A DNA stretch of 64,000 nt, taken from NCBI RefSeq assembly GCF_011751765.2, contig NZ_CP061169.1, forward strand, positions 558,001 through 622,000. The letters are read 5' to 3'. The translations under genes were made by a program, and so were the position numbers. This stretch comes from Paramicrobacterium chengjingii (lineage in GTDB: Bacteria; Actinomycetota; Actinomycetes; Actinomycetales; Microbacteriaceae). Position 1 is the first letter of the stretch; each line of letters opens with the position of its first letter. The notes beneath the pieces are model-generated. The model saw only the letters and a list, made by a program, of their open reading frames with translations. It did not search any database and was not told where the DNA came from. Shown here one piece after another: positions 7,556 through 16,293 of the stretch.

Positions 7556-8449
7556 ATGAATTCAGTGTCAGAGAGAAACCGAGACGACGTCGACTGGGCA
7601 ACCGCGGCTGAGCAGTCGTCTGAGGTCGACGAGGCCCAAGAGGGCAACGTCCTCGCCGGTAACGAGCAAGCCGTAGAGCCTGCCGAGAACCGTGCGCTGC
7701 ACGTCGAAGACGGAGACGTCGAGGGTTCACTCGACGCTGCACTCGACGCTCTCGGACAGACGCCGGAATCCGGCGATGAATCGGCGTCTGACGCCGAGGC
7801 GGCCGACGAAGAGACCGAGACAGAGGTCGACCCGTACCAGGAGTTTCGCACCGAACTGCGCATGATGCCGGGCAAGTGGTACGTCATTCACTCCTACGCC
7901 GGCTTCGAACGTCGCGTGAAGGCGAATATCGAGCAGCGCAAAGGCACGCTCGAGGTCGAGGACTACATCTACCAGGTCGAGGTCCCCATGGAAGACGTGG
8001 TGGAGATCAAGAACGGCCAGCGCAAGATGGTCACCCGCGTTCGCGTTCCCGGCTACGTGCTCGTTCGCATGGAGCTCAACGAAGACAGCTGGTCTGTCGT
8101 TCGCCACACACCTGGAGTCACAGGATTCGTCGGCAACGCACACAACCCGGTTCCGCTGCGGTTTGAAGAGTCATTCAACATGCTCAAAAGCCTCGTCGAG
8201 ATCAAAGAGACTGCCCCGGCCAAGACCGGTGGAGGCTCCGGCGGAGGAAAGACGCCCTCGCGCTCGATTCCTGCAGAGATCGACTTCGAGGTCGGCGAGA
8301 CCATCACCATCAAGGAAGGCTCGTTCGCGGGTCTGCCTGGCACGATCAGTGAGATCAAGCCTGAGAGCGGCAAGCTCACCGTGCTCGTCTCGCTCTTCGA
8401 GCGCGAGACTCCGGTCGAGCTCAGCTTCGACCAGGTGACAAAGCTTTAG
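7556..8449 (+). CDS. nusG: transcription termination/antitermination protein NusG
   Basis: The 297-residue protein binds RNA polymerase and modulates pausing, Rho termination and transcription-translation coupling. After an acidic, low-complexity N-terminal extension of about 105 residues (typical of actinobacteria, absent from the 181-residue E. coli protein) comes the NGN domain, starting at [20 protein letters not shown] and including VPMEDVVEI and [12 protein letters not shown] Gly-rich linker (TGGGSGGGK) leads to the C-terminal KOW domain, [20 protein letters not shown]. It lies between secE and rplK in the conserved cluster. Confidence 0.96.
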   Translation: MNSVSERNRDDVDWATAAEQSSEVDEAQEGNVLAGNEQAVEPAENRALHVEDGDVEGSLDAALDALGQTPESGDESASDAEAADEETETEVDPYQEFRTELRMMPGKWYVIHSYAGFERRVKANIEQRKGTLEVEDYIYQVEVPMEDVVEIKNGQRKMVTRVRVPGYVLVRMELNEDSWSVVRHTPGVTGFVGNAHNPVPLRFEESFNMLKSLVEIKETAPAKTGGGSGGGKTPSRSIPAEIDFEVGETITIKEGSFAGLPGTISEIKPESGKLTVLVSLFERETPVELSFDQVTKL

Positions 8450-8560
8450 TACCTCGGTCGCGCCGCAAGGCGTCGACCGGATTACCGCGGCCCGGCCAGG
8501 GCCGTCGGGAGAGCATTCGCCAGATCCGGCGAAGTTCGATTACCAGAAGAAGGAAGAAAC

Positions 8561-8989
8561 ATGGCACCGAAGAAGAAGGTTACTGGTCTGATCAAGCTTC
8601 AGATCAACGCCGGCGCCGCCAACCCCGCCCCGCCTATCGGCCCGGCGCTCGGTCAGCACGGCGTCAACATCATGGAGTTCTGCAAGGCGTACAACGCAGC
8701 GACTGAGTCGCAGCGCGGAAACGTCGTTCCGGTCGAGATCACCGTTTATGAGGACCGCTCGTTCACGTTCATCCTCAAGACCCCGCCGGCAGCTGAGCTC
8801 ATCAAGAAGGCTGCGGGAGTCAAGAAGGGCTCCGGGGTTCCTCACACCACCAAGGTCGGCAAGCTGACTCAGGACCAGGTGAAAGAGATCGCCGAGCAGA
8901 AGATGGCCGACCTCAATGCGAACGACGTCGACGCCGCGAAGAAGATCATCGCCGGCACCGCTCGTTCCATGGGCATCACCGTCGAGTAA
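8561..8989 (+). CDS. rplK: 50S ribosomal protein L11
   Basis: The 142-residue protein binds the GTPase-associated centre of 23S rRNA with L10/L12. The sequence is highly conserved: the N-terminal [20 protein letters not shown] proline motif, [11 protein letters not shown], and the RNA-binding C-terminal domain with [14 protein letters not shown] and GTARSMGI. The ATG at 8561 has AGAAGGAAG 5 nt upstream. It is followed by rplA after 72 nt. Confidence 0.98.
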   Translation: MAPKKKVTGLIKLQINAGAANPAPPIGPALGQHGVNIMEFCKAYNAATESQRGNVVPVEITVYEDRSFTFILKTPPAAELIKKAAGVKKGSGVPHTTKVGKLTQDQVKEIAEQKMADLNANDVDAAKKIIAGTARSMGITVE

Positions 8990-9061
8990 CACTCGTTCCC
9001 CCAGACATCAGTGGCAGCGCCGGCCAGGCGCAGATGACCACATTCTCAACAGGAGAAAAAA

Positions 9062-9751
9062 ATGGCACAGAAGTCAAAGGCCTACAGGGCCGCAGCCGAC
9101 AAGATCGAGGCTGGAAAGCACTACACACCGGACGAGGCAGTTGCGCTCGCTAAGGAGACCGGCTCGTCGAAGTTCAACTCGACTGTCGAGGTGGCTCTGA
9201 AGCTCAGCGTCGACCCCCGCAAGGCCGACCAGATGGTTCGCGGTACCGTTATTCTTCCTCACGGTACGGGTAAGACTGCTCGCGTCATCGTGTTCGCAAC
9301 CGGTGCAGCAGCTGAGGCTGCCATCGAGGCGGGCGCAGACGAGGTCGGCGGCGACGAGCTCATTGAGAAGGTAGCCGAGGGCTACACCGATTTCGACACC
9401 GCCGTGTCGACGCCGGAGCTCATGGGCAAGGTCGGCCGTCTCGGAAAGGTGCTTGGTCCTCGTGGCCTCATGCCGAACCCGAAGACCGGCACAGTAACGC
9501 CGAACGTTGCGCAGGCAGTCAACGACATCAAGGGCGGAAAGATCGCCTTCCGTGTCGACAAGCACGCCAACATCCATTTTGTTGTCGGAAAGGCCAGCTT
9601 CACAGCCGAGCAGCTTTCTGAGAACATCAACACCGCTCTTGAAGAGGTCGTGCGCCTCAAGCCAACGAGCTCAAAGGGTCGTTACATTCAGAAGGGAGCC
9701 GTCTCGACAACATTCGGCCCCGGAATCCCACTTGACGTGAACGTTTTCTGA
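9062..9751 (+). CDS. rplA: 50S ribosomal protein L1
   Basis: The 229-residue protein forms the L1 stalk and usually represses its own operon by binding the mRNA. Conserved segments include [37 protein letters not shown], the L1 signature [16 protein letters not shown] and [18 protein letters not shown]. An AGGAG sequence lies 7 nt before the ATG. A strong terminator follows, so rplJL is not read through from here. Confidence 0.98.
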   Translation: MAQKSKAYRAAADKIEAGKHYTPDEAVALAKETGSSKFNSTVEVALKLSVDPRKADQMVRGTVILPHGTGKTARVIVFATGAAAEAAIEAGADEVGGDELIEKVAEGYTDFDTAVSTPELMGKVGRLGKVLGPRGLMPNPKTGTVTPNVAQAVNDIKGGKIAFRVDKHANIHFVVGKASFTAEQLSENINTALEEVVRLKPTSSKGRYIQKGAVSTTFGPGIPLDVNVF

Positions 9752-9764
9752 TCCCGTCTGACGA

Positions 9765-9803
9765 AAAAGTGCCCCTGCTGCGACGAGCGGCGGGGGCACT
9801 TTT
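9765..9803 (+). terminator. Rho-independent terminator after rplA
   Basis: AAAAGTGCCCCTGCTGC pairs with GCGGCGGGGGCACTTTT around a GACGA loop (17 pairs, two of them G-U). It starts 14 nt after the rplA stop. Confidence 0.85.
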
Positions 9804-9842
9804 CGTTGACGCACCATCATGGTCACCAGCGCCGACCACCGG

Positions 9843-9848
9843 TAGGCT
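9843..9848 (+). promoter_or_regulatory. -10 box TAGGCT of a leaderless promoter for the GNAT gene
   Basis: TAGGCT is followed by seven bases and the GTG start at 9856, which puts the transcription start on the initiation codon. Confidence 0.45.
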
Positions 9849-9855
9849 TCGAAAG

Positions 9856-10389
9856 GTGACTGCAGTTCGACAGGCGACGGCCAGTGACGCGAATGCAGTT
9901 TCGGCACTCGCTGTCGAGACATTCGGTCTCGCGTGCCCGCCCGACATGCCGAGGGCCGATATCGAGAGCTTCGCGAACGAGAATCTCTCGCCCGAGCGGT
10001 TCACGGCGTACCTCACGGACCCGACGCACATGCTGCTTCTCGCCGAGGCCGATGATGTGCTCGATGGGTACACGCTGCTCATCGACCGATCGCCGAGTGA
10101 TCCGCACGTCGACGAAGCTGTTACGGCCCGACCCGCAGTTGAACTCAACAAGGTCTATGTGCGCGCGAGCTCACACGGCACTGGAGCGGCGGGCTCCCTG
10201 ATGCGTTACACGCTGGAGGCGGCGCTTGCGCACGGTGCTCGGGGCGTCTGGCTCGGCGTGAACCAGCTCAACACGCGCGCCGTGCGCTTCTACGAAAAGT
10301 CGGATTTCGCCGTTGTCGGAACGCGACGTTTCAGAGTCGGTGACCGCTGGTGTGACGATTTCGTCATGCAGTGCGTGCTGCGCGACTGA
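9856..10389 (+). CDS. GNAT family N-acetyltransferase
   Basis: The 177-residue protein has the GNAT fold: N-terminal VRQATASDANAVSALAVETF, the central acceptor strand ELNKVYVRASSHGTGAAGSL containing the acetyl-CoA loop (Q/R-x-x-G-x-G/A variant), and the C-terminal WLGVNQLNTRAVRFYEKSDF typical of small-molecule or protein N-acetyltransferases. Substrate unknown. I start at GTG 9856, not at an upstream in-frame ATG, because the ATG lies within the rplA terminator and the TAGGCT -10 sits 7 nt before the GTG. Confidence 0.85.
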   Translation: MTAVRQATASDANAVSALAVETFGLACPPDMPRADIESFANENLSPERFTAYLTDPTHMLLLAEADDVLDGYTLLIDRSPSDPHVDEAVTARPAVELNKVYVRASSHGTGAAGSLMRYTLEAALAHGARGVWLGVNQLNTRAVRFYEKSDFAVVGTRRFRVGDRWCDDFVMQCVLRD

Positions 10390-10394
10390 CCTGA

Positions 10395-11372
10395 CTAGAC
10401 GGTGAGCACGACCTTGCCGCGCGTGTGGCCGGATTCCACGGCGGCGTGAGCCTCTGCAGCATCCACAAGGTCGAAGGTCTTGTCGATATGCACCCGCACG
10501 TCGCCCTGATCGATGAGACGGGTGATCTTCGTGAGCACATCACCGCTCGGTGTGAGGGTGAATCGTGTTGCGGTGACTCCGGCAGCATCCGCTTCGCTCT
10601 GCATGGCGGGGAACGAGCCGGTCGGCACACTCACGAAGAGCCCGCCCGGCTTGAGAGCCCGCAACGAGCGTGAACCGGTGTCATCTGTGACGTTGCCGAT
10701 GAGATCGATCACGGTGTCGACGTCGGACACCTCGTCCTCAAAGCGTGTGGCCGTGTAGTCGATAACGGCCGATGCGCCGAGCTCTCGCACAAAGTCGACA
10801 TTGCGTGCGGATGCTGTGGAGATGACCTCTGCGCCGAAAAAACGGGCGAACTGTACGGCGAACTGCCCCACCCCTCCCGCTCCGGCGTGAATGAGAATGC
10901 GCTGGCCATAGTGTGCGCGCGCGACGTCGACGACGGCGCCCCACGCGGTGAGCGCGGCGAGTGGCACGGACGCGGCCTCCACGTGCGAGAGCGTGTGAGG
11001 TTTGGGCGCGACACAGAGCGTTGGTGCGGACACGTACTCGGCGTGGCTCCCCGAGTACCGGGGGAGCCGCGTCATGCCGTACACTTCGGTGCCAGCCGAA
11101 AGCGGATGCGCCTCATAGGGAGACCGTGCGACGGTGCCGCTGAAGTCGTGGCCGAGGGTGGCGGGGTAGTTCAGGGCTTTGGCCGTCGGGCTCGCTCCCG
11201 ACCGAATCTTCGTGTCGATGGGATTGATGCTGGCCGCAGCGACCTTGACGAGAATCTCGCCGATGTACGTGGGCGGAACGGGTACCGTCGCGGGGCGTAG
11301 AACGTCGACAGGTCCCGGTTCGTCGGCGATGATCGCGGTCATGGAGTCGGGGACGGATGCGCTCTCGGTCAT
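10395..11372 (-). CDS. NADP-dependent alcohol dehydrogenase/quinone oxidoreductase (zinc-independent MDR family)
   Basis: The 325-residue medium-chain reductase has a GroES-like N-terminal domain (VKVAAASINPIDTKIRSG, LGHDFSGTV), then the Rossmann domain with the nucleotide-binding motif ILIHAGAGGVGQFAVQFARFFGA and VIDYT following. The catalytic zinc Cys and the structural-zinc Cys cluster are missing, as in quinone reductases of the QorA/zeta-crystallin group. NAD(P)H-dependent reduction of quinones or enones is likely; the substrate is not known. Start chosen at ATG 11372; ATG 11342 is possible. The frame stays open far upstream, but that part lies over the next gene and is not coding in this frame. 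Confidence 0.87.
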   Translation of the reverse strand: MTESASVPDSMTAIIADEPGPVDVLRPATVPVPPTYIGEILVKVAAASINPIDTKIRSGASPTAKALNYPATLGHDFSGTVARSPYEAHPLSAGTEVYGMTRLPRYSGSHAEYVSAPTLCVAPKPHTLSHVEAASVPLAALTAWGAVVDVARAHYGQRILIHAGAGGVGQFAVQFARFFGAEVISTASARNVDFVRELGASAVIDYTATRFEDEVSDVDTVIDLIGNVTDDTGSRSLRALKPGGLFVSVPTGSFPAMQSEADAAGVTATRFTLTPSGDVLTKITRLIDQGDVRVHIDKTFDLVDAAEAHAAVESGHTRGKVVLTV

Positions 11373-11400
11373 ACCCGAAGTCTGCCACAGACGCCGGGCG

Positions 11401-11991
11401 TCAGCCCGATCGCGACGTGCGGCGATGCAGCTCGTCAATGAGCTGATTGGCGAGCGTAATGAGGCGCGAGATCTGCGTTTCGTCGCGGTCAACCCACTGG
11501 CAGAGCGGCGCGTCGCCGATGGGAACAAAATTGTCGTGCTGCTCCCAGACGACGAGGGTGCGCTCTGCGCCGAGCACATACTGCTGCCACCACACCTGCC
11601 GCAGGTAGTTGCGGGGGATCGACCGCCAGGCTTTCGTCGTTGTCTTGATCTCAGCGAGAACGACGCGTTCGTCAGGTGTTGAGACGACGCCGTCTGGCGT
11701 GGCGAGATGGCGGTGCTCGACTTCGGCGCGAAACAGCGCAGATGAGGGCTCGATGCCGTGTGTCGCTGCCACCCACGCAGCGATCTCGGGCTCGCGGCGT
11801 CGGCCGTGATCTGTGTACACGTTGCCGGTGAATCCGGTGCCGTGCAGTTTCGCATCGGCGGCCACCTGAATGGAGTGCGGTGTCGAAAGCTTGGCGACAT
11901 CGGTAGCGGTGATTCCGCGCGAACGTGCGCGAAGCCAGCCCGCGCGGTCGCTCGAATCGGCGATGATGCGGCTGGCGAGACGGGAATGCAC
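11401..11991 (-). CDS. YqaJ-type (lambda exonuclease-like) nuclease, stand-alone
   Basis: The 196-residue protein resembles YqaJ viral recombinase nucleases: RSRGITATDVAKLST at the N-terminus (G-I-T/G-x-x-D signature), HGRRREPEIAAWVAATHGI with the first acidic residue, and the PD-(D/E)xK active site in TPDGVV followed by VVLAEIKTTTKAW (D...ExK). QVWWQQYVLGAERTLVVWEQ is the usual last strand. Phage members degrade one DNA strand with a single-strand annealing partner; no such partner or phage gene is nearby. GTG 11991 is my preferred start (GACAAT 6 nt upstream could be a leaderless -10); ATG 12048 is an alternative. It ends 28 nt before the oxidoreductase start. Confidence 0.75.
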   Translation of the reverse strand: MHSRLASRIIADSSDRAGWLRARSRGITATDVAKLSTPHSIQVAADAKLHGTGFTGNVYTDHGRRREPEIAAWVAATHGIEPSSALFRAEVEHRHLATPDGVVSTPDERVVLAEIKTTTKAWRSIPRNYLRQVWWQQYVLGAERTLVVWEQHDNFVPIGDAPLCQWVDRDETQISRLITLANQLIDELHRRTSRSG

Positions 11992-12061
11992 CCGTCTATT
12001 GTCTCTCGGGCTCACGGTCTGCCGTGCACGCGCGCCGCGTTGCGGCATCCGTGTGATGAAT

Positions 12062-13219
12062 TCAGCGGCTGAGCAGTTCGTCGACCGCATCGGGGGCGAG
12101 GGCCGAGTTGATCACCATGATCGCCGCGCCGAGCACTCCGGCCGATTCGCCGCCGCGCGACGTGACGATTGCAAGATCTTGGGTGGCGAGAGGTATCGAG
12201 CGCCTATAGACGACCTCGCGAACTCCGGCAATCAGATGCTCGCCCGCACGCGCAATGCTGCCCCCGACCACGATCACCGAGGGATTGAGCAGGTTGACGA
12301 CGCCCGCGAGCACTTCGCCGACATCGCGCCCGGCTTGCCGCACGGCCTCGAACGCCTGGCCGTCGCCAGCGCGCACTGCATCGATAACATCGGAGCTCGT
12401 CGTGCCGCCAAGCTTCGCCGCGATGGCGGGACCGCCCGCGATATCTTCAAGGTCAGGGGAACCAGGAGGCTCAGTCTGGGGGAGGCGGAGATGGCCGAGA
12501 TCACCGGCTGAACCGCGGGCACCACGCTGCAGCTCTCCGCCCATGATGATTCCGGCGCCAACGCCCGTGGCTACTTTGACGAAGATGAGCTCATCGGAGT
12601 CCGGCCACGACATGGCGTGCTCGCCCAGCGCGAGGATGTTCACGTCGTTGTCGACGAGCACAGAGACCGGAATTCGCCTCCGCACGAAACCGGGCACGTC
12701 GAAGCGATCCCAGCCGGGCATGATCGGCGGATTCACGGGCAATCCCGTCGAATGCTCGACAGGGCCGGGAAGACCGACGCCGACACCGATCAGATCGGCG
12801 ATGTCACGGTCGATAGTGCGCAGCAGCGAGAGCGCCTCTGACGTCGCCCACTCGAGCACGGGTTCTGGTCCATCGGCGATTCGAAGGCGCGAGGAGCGCT
12901 CGGCGAGGATGCTGCCGGCGAGGTCGGCGACGGCGACAATGCCGTGGGTCGCGCCGATATCGATTCCGATCACGAGACGGGATGCCGGTGCGAAGGCGAT
13001 GCGCGACGGCGGGCGTCCTCCCGACGATGCAGCTTCGCCCGCAGGTTCGACGAGGCCCCTCGTGAGCAGGGCGTCCACGCGAGCGGAGACCGTTGAACGC
13101 GACAGCCCGGTCAGGGCCGCGATCTCAGCTTTTGTGCGAGGAACGCGATCACGCAGTATGTGCAGCAAGTCGCCTGTTGAGGTGGCTCGTGGCGCCGTGT
13201 GTCCCGTGACGTTCACCAT
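12062..13219 (-). CDS. ROK family transcriptional regulator
   Basis: The 385-residue protein joins an N-terminal winged helix-turn-helix (about residues 15-70, LTGLSRSTVSARVDALLTRG recognition region) to a sugar-kinase-like ROK domain: VIGIDIGATHGIVAVADLAG (phosphate-1 motif), GVGVGLPGPVE, VDNDVNILALGEHA and VATGVGAGII. The usual Cys-rich zinc motif of ROK members is absent (GARGSAGDLGHLRL stands in the place of the zinc-site His region). Such proteins sense sugars and repress nearby catabolic genes. It is divergent from the sugar isomerase/oxidoreductase operon 119 bases away, its probable target. A TTTACT 6 nt before its ATG may be a leaderless -10. Confidence 0.9.
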   Translation of the reverse strand: MVNVTGHTAPRATSTGDLLHILRDRVPRTKAEIAALTGLSRSTVSARVDALLTRGLVEPAGEAASSGGRPPSRIAFAPASRLVIGIDIGATHGIVAVADLAGSILAERSSRLRIADGPEPVLEWATSEALSLLRTIDRDIADLIGVGVGLPGPVEHSTGLPVNPPIMPGWDRFDVPGFVRRRIPVSVLVDNDVNILALGEHAMSWPDSDELIFVKVATGVGAGIIMGGELQRGARGSAGDLGHLRLPQTEPPGSPDLEDIAGGPAIAAKLGGTTSSDVIDAVRAGDGQAFEAVRQAGRDVGEVLAGVVNLLNPSVIVVGGSIARAGEHLIAGVREVVYRRSIPLATQDLAIVTSRGGESAGVLGAAIMVINSALAPDAVDELLSR

Positions 13220-13269
13220 GTTTTGAGTAAACCATATGTCGCTACTGGCGATAGATATTCAACTTCTGC

Positions 13270-13298
13270 TTGACAGCGATCAAAAGTGGCATTTGAAT
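13270..13298 (+). promoter_or_regulatory. promoter of the sugar isomerase/oxidoreductase operon
   Basis: TTGACA (13270-13275), a 17-base spacer and TTGAAT (13293-13298) form a good sigma-70 type promoter 40 nt upstream of the GTG start at 13339. The interval shared with the divergent ROK gene (13220-13338) is AT-rich and contains TTTGAGTAAA, a possible operator element, but no clear long palindrome. Confidence 0.6.
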
Positions 13299-13338
13299 GG
13301 GAGTCCAGGCATGACTACCCCACTCAGCGAGGAGAACC

Positions 13339-14091
13339 GTGACTACGTCCGCAATATCAGTGCAGCTCTATACCGTGCGAGAGGCAATCGCCGAGGATCT
13401 GCCCGGCACGCTCCGCCGCCTTGCTGACGCCGGTTTTAGCCGCGTCGAGCCGTTCGCCTTCACGAACTTTCCCGAACTCGCCGGTGCTCTCACATCGACA
13501 GGGCTCGCCACGCCGACAACGCACCAGGGATTCATCGCAGACGGCAACATTGCCGACGTCGCGTCAGCCGCGGCATCCATGGGCATTTCTACGGTCATCG
13601 ACCCGTTCGTGGCGCCGGAGAAGTGGACGACAGCTGAAGACGTTTCCGAGACGGCGCGCCGTCTCAACGAGGCTGCGCAGATTGCGGCAGAGCACGGCAT
13701 CACCGTTGGTTACCATAACCATGCTCACGAGATCGAGAACACCATCGATGGGGTCACGGCCCTCGAATACTTCGCCGGACTTCTGGATCCTGCCGTTGTG
13801 CTCGAGGTCGACACGTACTGGGTTGCCGTCGGCGGTGCCGACCCTGTCGAGCTTCTGGGCCGCCTCGGTGACCGCGTTGTCGCTATCCATGTGAAAGACG
13901 GCCCCGGAACTGCCGAGACGAAGGATCAGGTGGCGGTAGGCAGCGGTTCGCTCGACATTCCCGCGATTCTCGCAGCGGCTCCGAACGCATTGCGCGTGAT
14001 CGAACTTGACGACTCGCGCGGCGACCGCTTTGAGGCCGTCGTCGACAGCCTCGCCTATCTGACCTCACTCGAGAACGGAGCCAGCGCGTGA
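13339..14091 (+). CDS. sugar phosphate isomerase/epimerase (xylose isomerase-like TIM barrel)
   Basis: The 250-residue protein belongs to the AP endonuclease 2/xylose isomerase-like TIM-barrel family. Signature parts are SVQLYTVREA at the N-terminus, GITVGYHNHAHEIE (His/Glu metal region), VVLEVDTYWVAVGGADP and VVAIHVKDG, with the final VIELDD carrying the last acidic ligand. These enzymes isomerise, epimerise or dehydrate sugars and inositols using a divalent metal. The start is GTG 13339 with GAGGAG 5 nt upstream. Its stop overlaps the next gene's GTG (GTGA), so the operon is translationally coupled. Substrate unknown. Confidence 0.88.
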   Translation: MTTSAISVQLYTVREAIAEDLPGTLRRLADAGFSRVEPFAFTNFPELAGALTSTGLATPTTHQGFIADGNIADVASAAASMGISTVIDPFVAPEKWTTAEDVSETARRLNEAAQIAAEHGITVGYHNHAHEIENTIDGVTALEYFAGLLDPAVVLEVDTYWVAVGGADPVELLGRLGDRVVAIHVKDGPGTAETKDQVAVGSGSLDIPAILAAAPNALRVIELDDSRGDRFEAVVDSLAYLTSLENGASA

Positions 14092-15185
14092 GCCGCGTTG
14101 GAATCGGCGTCATCGGCGCCGGAACAATCAGCTCTCAGTACCTCGAGAACCTCACGACGTTCCCCGATCTTGACGTGCGGTTCATCGCCGACCTCGACAC
14201 CGAGCGTGCTGCCTCACAGGCGCAGAAGTTCGGCGTCGCAGCATCCGGAACCGTCGACGAGCTGCTCGCCGACGACCAGATCGAGATCGTCGTGAATCTC
14301 ACGATCCCCGCCGTGCACGTGGAGGTGGCGCTGCAGGTGCTTGCTGCGGGCAAACACGTCTGGAGCGAGAAGCCGTTTGCGCTCGATCGAGAGTCGGGCA
14401 AGAAGCTGCTCGACGCCGCTCATGCCGCAGGCAAGCGTGTGGCGACCGCACCCGACACATTTCTCGGTGCGGGAATCCAGTCGGCTCGCCGGCTGCTCGA
14501 ATCCGGCGCGATCGGGGCGCCGCTTACTGCACTTACACTCATGCAGAGCCCAGGGCCGGAATCGTGGCATCCCAACCCCGACTTCCTCTTTCACGACGGC
14601 GCCGGCCCACTCTTCGACATCGGCCCGTACTACATCACGACGCTCGTGCAGCTGTTCGGCCCGGTCAAACGCGTCACGGCATCGGCATCGAAGGCGCGAG
14701 CAACGCGTACGATCGGCTCCGGACCCCGTGCGGGAGAGAGCTTCGATGTGACCGTGCCGACGCACGTCGCCGCGATGTACGAGTTTGAAAGCGGACAGAC
14801 CGCGCAAAGCATCTTCAGCTTCGACTCGAAGCTCGGCCGCACCCAGTTTGAGGTTGCCGGCGTCGATGGCACGCTCGTCGTCCCCGACCCGAATACCTTC
14901 GAGGGCGACCTGGTCGTGCACCGTGGTGGAGACGATGTCGACACCATCGCGTCGACAGGCACGACGACATCGCGCGGCACGGGCGTCGCCGAACTCGCAC
15001 AGGCGATTCGCGAGGGACGCACGGAGCGCGCGTCGGGCGAGCAGGCGTTCCACGTGCTCGACGTCATGGTATCGACGATCGAGGCTGCCGAGTCCGGCTC
15101 GCCCGTCGCGGTCGAGAGCACGGTCGAACGACAGCCCGCACTCCCCGAAGGATGGGACCCGCGTCGGGCAACGGTGTCGCAGTGA
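14088..15185 (+). CDS. Gfo/Idh/MocA family oxidoreductase
   Basis: The 365-residue NAD(P)-dependent dehydrogenase has the N-terminal Rossmann motif GIGVIGAGTISSQYLENL, the substrate-binding EKPFALD motif (HVWSEKPFALDRESG, catalytic Lys) and the C-terminal alpha/beta domain with GAGPLFDIGPYYI (the conserved Asp-His/Tyr region). These enzymes oxidise a hydroxyl of sugars, inositols or glycosides. GTG start overlaps the upstream stop by 4 bases, and its own stop overlaps the following gene the same way. It is the first of two paralogues in the operon, which suggests sequential or paired oxidation and re-reduction of a keto-sugar. Confidence 0.9.
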   Translation: MSRVGIGVIGAGTISSQYLENLTTFPDLDVRFIADLDTERAASQAQKFGVAASGTVDELLADDQIEIVVNLTIPAVHVEVALQVLAAGKHVWSEKPFALDRESGKKLLDAAHAAGKRVATAPDTFLGAGIQSARRLLESGAIGAPLTALTLMQSPGPESWHPNPDFLFHDGAGPLFDIGPYYITTLVQLFGPVKRVTASASKARATRTIGSGPRAGESFDVTVPTHVAAMYEFESGQTAQSIFSFDSKLGRTQFEVAGVDGTLVVPDPNTFEGDLVVHRGGDDVDTIASTGTTTSRGTGVAELAQAIREGRTERASGEQAFHVLDVMVSTIEAAESGSPVAVESTVERQPALPEGWDPRRATVSQ

Positions 15186-16261
15186 CAGCCCCGCTGAGGG
15201 TAGGAATCGTCGGCGGAGGCTTCATGGCGGCCGTGCACTCACGCGCGGCACGAAGCACCGGTGCAGTTCTCGCCGGCGTCGTCGCATCTTCTCCCGAGCG
15301 CTCGCAGCAGGTGGCGGCGGAGCTGGGCATCGAGCGCGGATTCGATTCGCTCGACGCGCTCATCGACAACGTCGATGCAGTGCACGTCTGCACGCCGAAC
15401 GCGCTGCACGCGCCGCAGGCGCTCGCTGTGCTCGAAGCCGGTCTGCACGTAGTGTGTGAGAAACCGCTCGCGACGACGGTTGCCGATGCCGAGCGACTCG
15501 TGCACACAGCATCCGGTGTGACCGCCGCTGTGCCTTTCGTCTACCGTTTCCACCCGCTCGTCCGCCACGCCCGCGATCGCATCGCCTCAGGCGAGTCTGG
15601 GCGCGTCCTGAGCATTCGCGGCTCATATCTGCAGGATTGGATGCTCGATGAGGCGGACGACAATTGGCGTGTGGATGCCGCAGCGGGTGGCCGTTCTCGA
15701 GCATTCGCTGACATCGGCTCGCATCTCATCGATCTGATCGAGTTCGTCACCGGTGACCGTGTGACGCGTGTCGCCTCGACCGCGCGCACCTTCTTCGGAG
15801 ACCGTGCAGAGCACCAGGCAATCACGACGGAGGACGCCGCCGCCGTCGTTTTTGAGACCACGGGCGGCGCGATCGGCACCTTGCTGGTGTCGCAGACCGC
15901 CCCCGGCCGTAAGAACGCGCTGACCATCGAGATTGCGGGCAGCGCGGAGAGCATCGGCTTCGAGCAGGAGCAACCGGAGACCCTGTGGGTCGGACGGCGC
16001 ACGGGAAGCCTTATCGTTCCGCGCGACGCGGACCAATTGAGCCCGGATGCCGCGCGGCTCTGCACGGTGCCAGCCGGCCATCCGCAAGGTTACCAAGATG
16101 CTTTCAACGCGTTCGTCGGCGACGTCTACGCCGCTGTCGGCGGCGCCTCGCCCGACGGGCTGCCGCGCTTCGATGACGGGCTGCGCGCCGTGCGCTTGAC
16201 GGACGCCGTCATGACGGCATCCGAAACTGCCGCGTGGGTCGACGTGCCCGCCGCAACCTGA
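15182..16261 (+). CDS. Gfo/Idh/MocA family oxidoreductase (second paralogue)
   Basis: The 359-residue protein has the same two-domain architecture: GIVGGGFMAAVHSRAAR nucleotide motif, VCEKPLATTVADAE with the catalytic Lys, and RAFADIGSHLIDLIEFV with the conserved Asp-x-x-x-His dyad that is diagnostic of active family members. I start at GTG 15182, which overlaps the upstream stop (GTGA); an ATG 10 codons upstream would overlap the previous gene by 34 bases. Its substrate is probably a sugar or keto-sugar, shared with the neighbours; the exact reaction cannot be read from sequence. Confidence 0.9.
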   Translation: MTAPLRVGIVGGGFMAAVHSRAARSTGAVLAGVVASSPERSQQVAAELGIERGFDSLDALIDNVDAVHVCTPNALHAPQALAVLEAGLHVVCEKPLATTVADAERLVHTASGVTAAVPFVYRFHPLVRHARDRIASGESGRVLSIRGSYLQDWMLDEADDNWRVDAAAGGRSRAFADIGSHLIDLIEFVTGDRVTRVASTARTFFGDRAEHQAITTEDAAAVVFETTGGAIGTLLVSQTAPGRKNALTIEIAGSAESIGFEQEQPETLWVGRRTGSLIVPRDADQLSPDAARLCTVPAGHPQGYQDAFNAFVGDVYAAVGGASPDGLPRFDDGLRAVRLTDAVMTASETAAWVDVPAAT

Positions 16262-16293
16262 CCGCACAGCTGACAAGCACGAGGAGAGACACG

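Noticed and set aside
11373..11900. Upstream extension of the oxidoreductase reading frame
   Set aside because: It lies out of frame across the YqaJ-type nuclease gene, whose active-site motifs are clear, and adds residues unlike any MDR enzyme.
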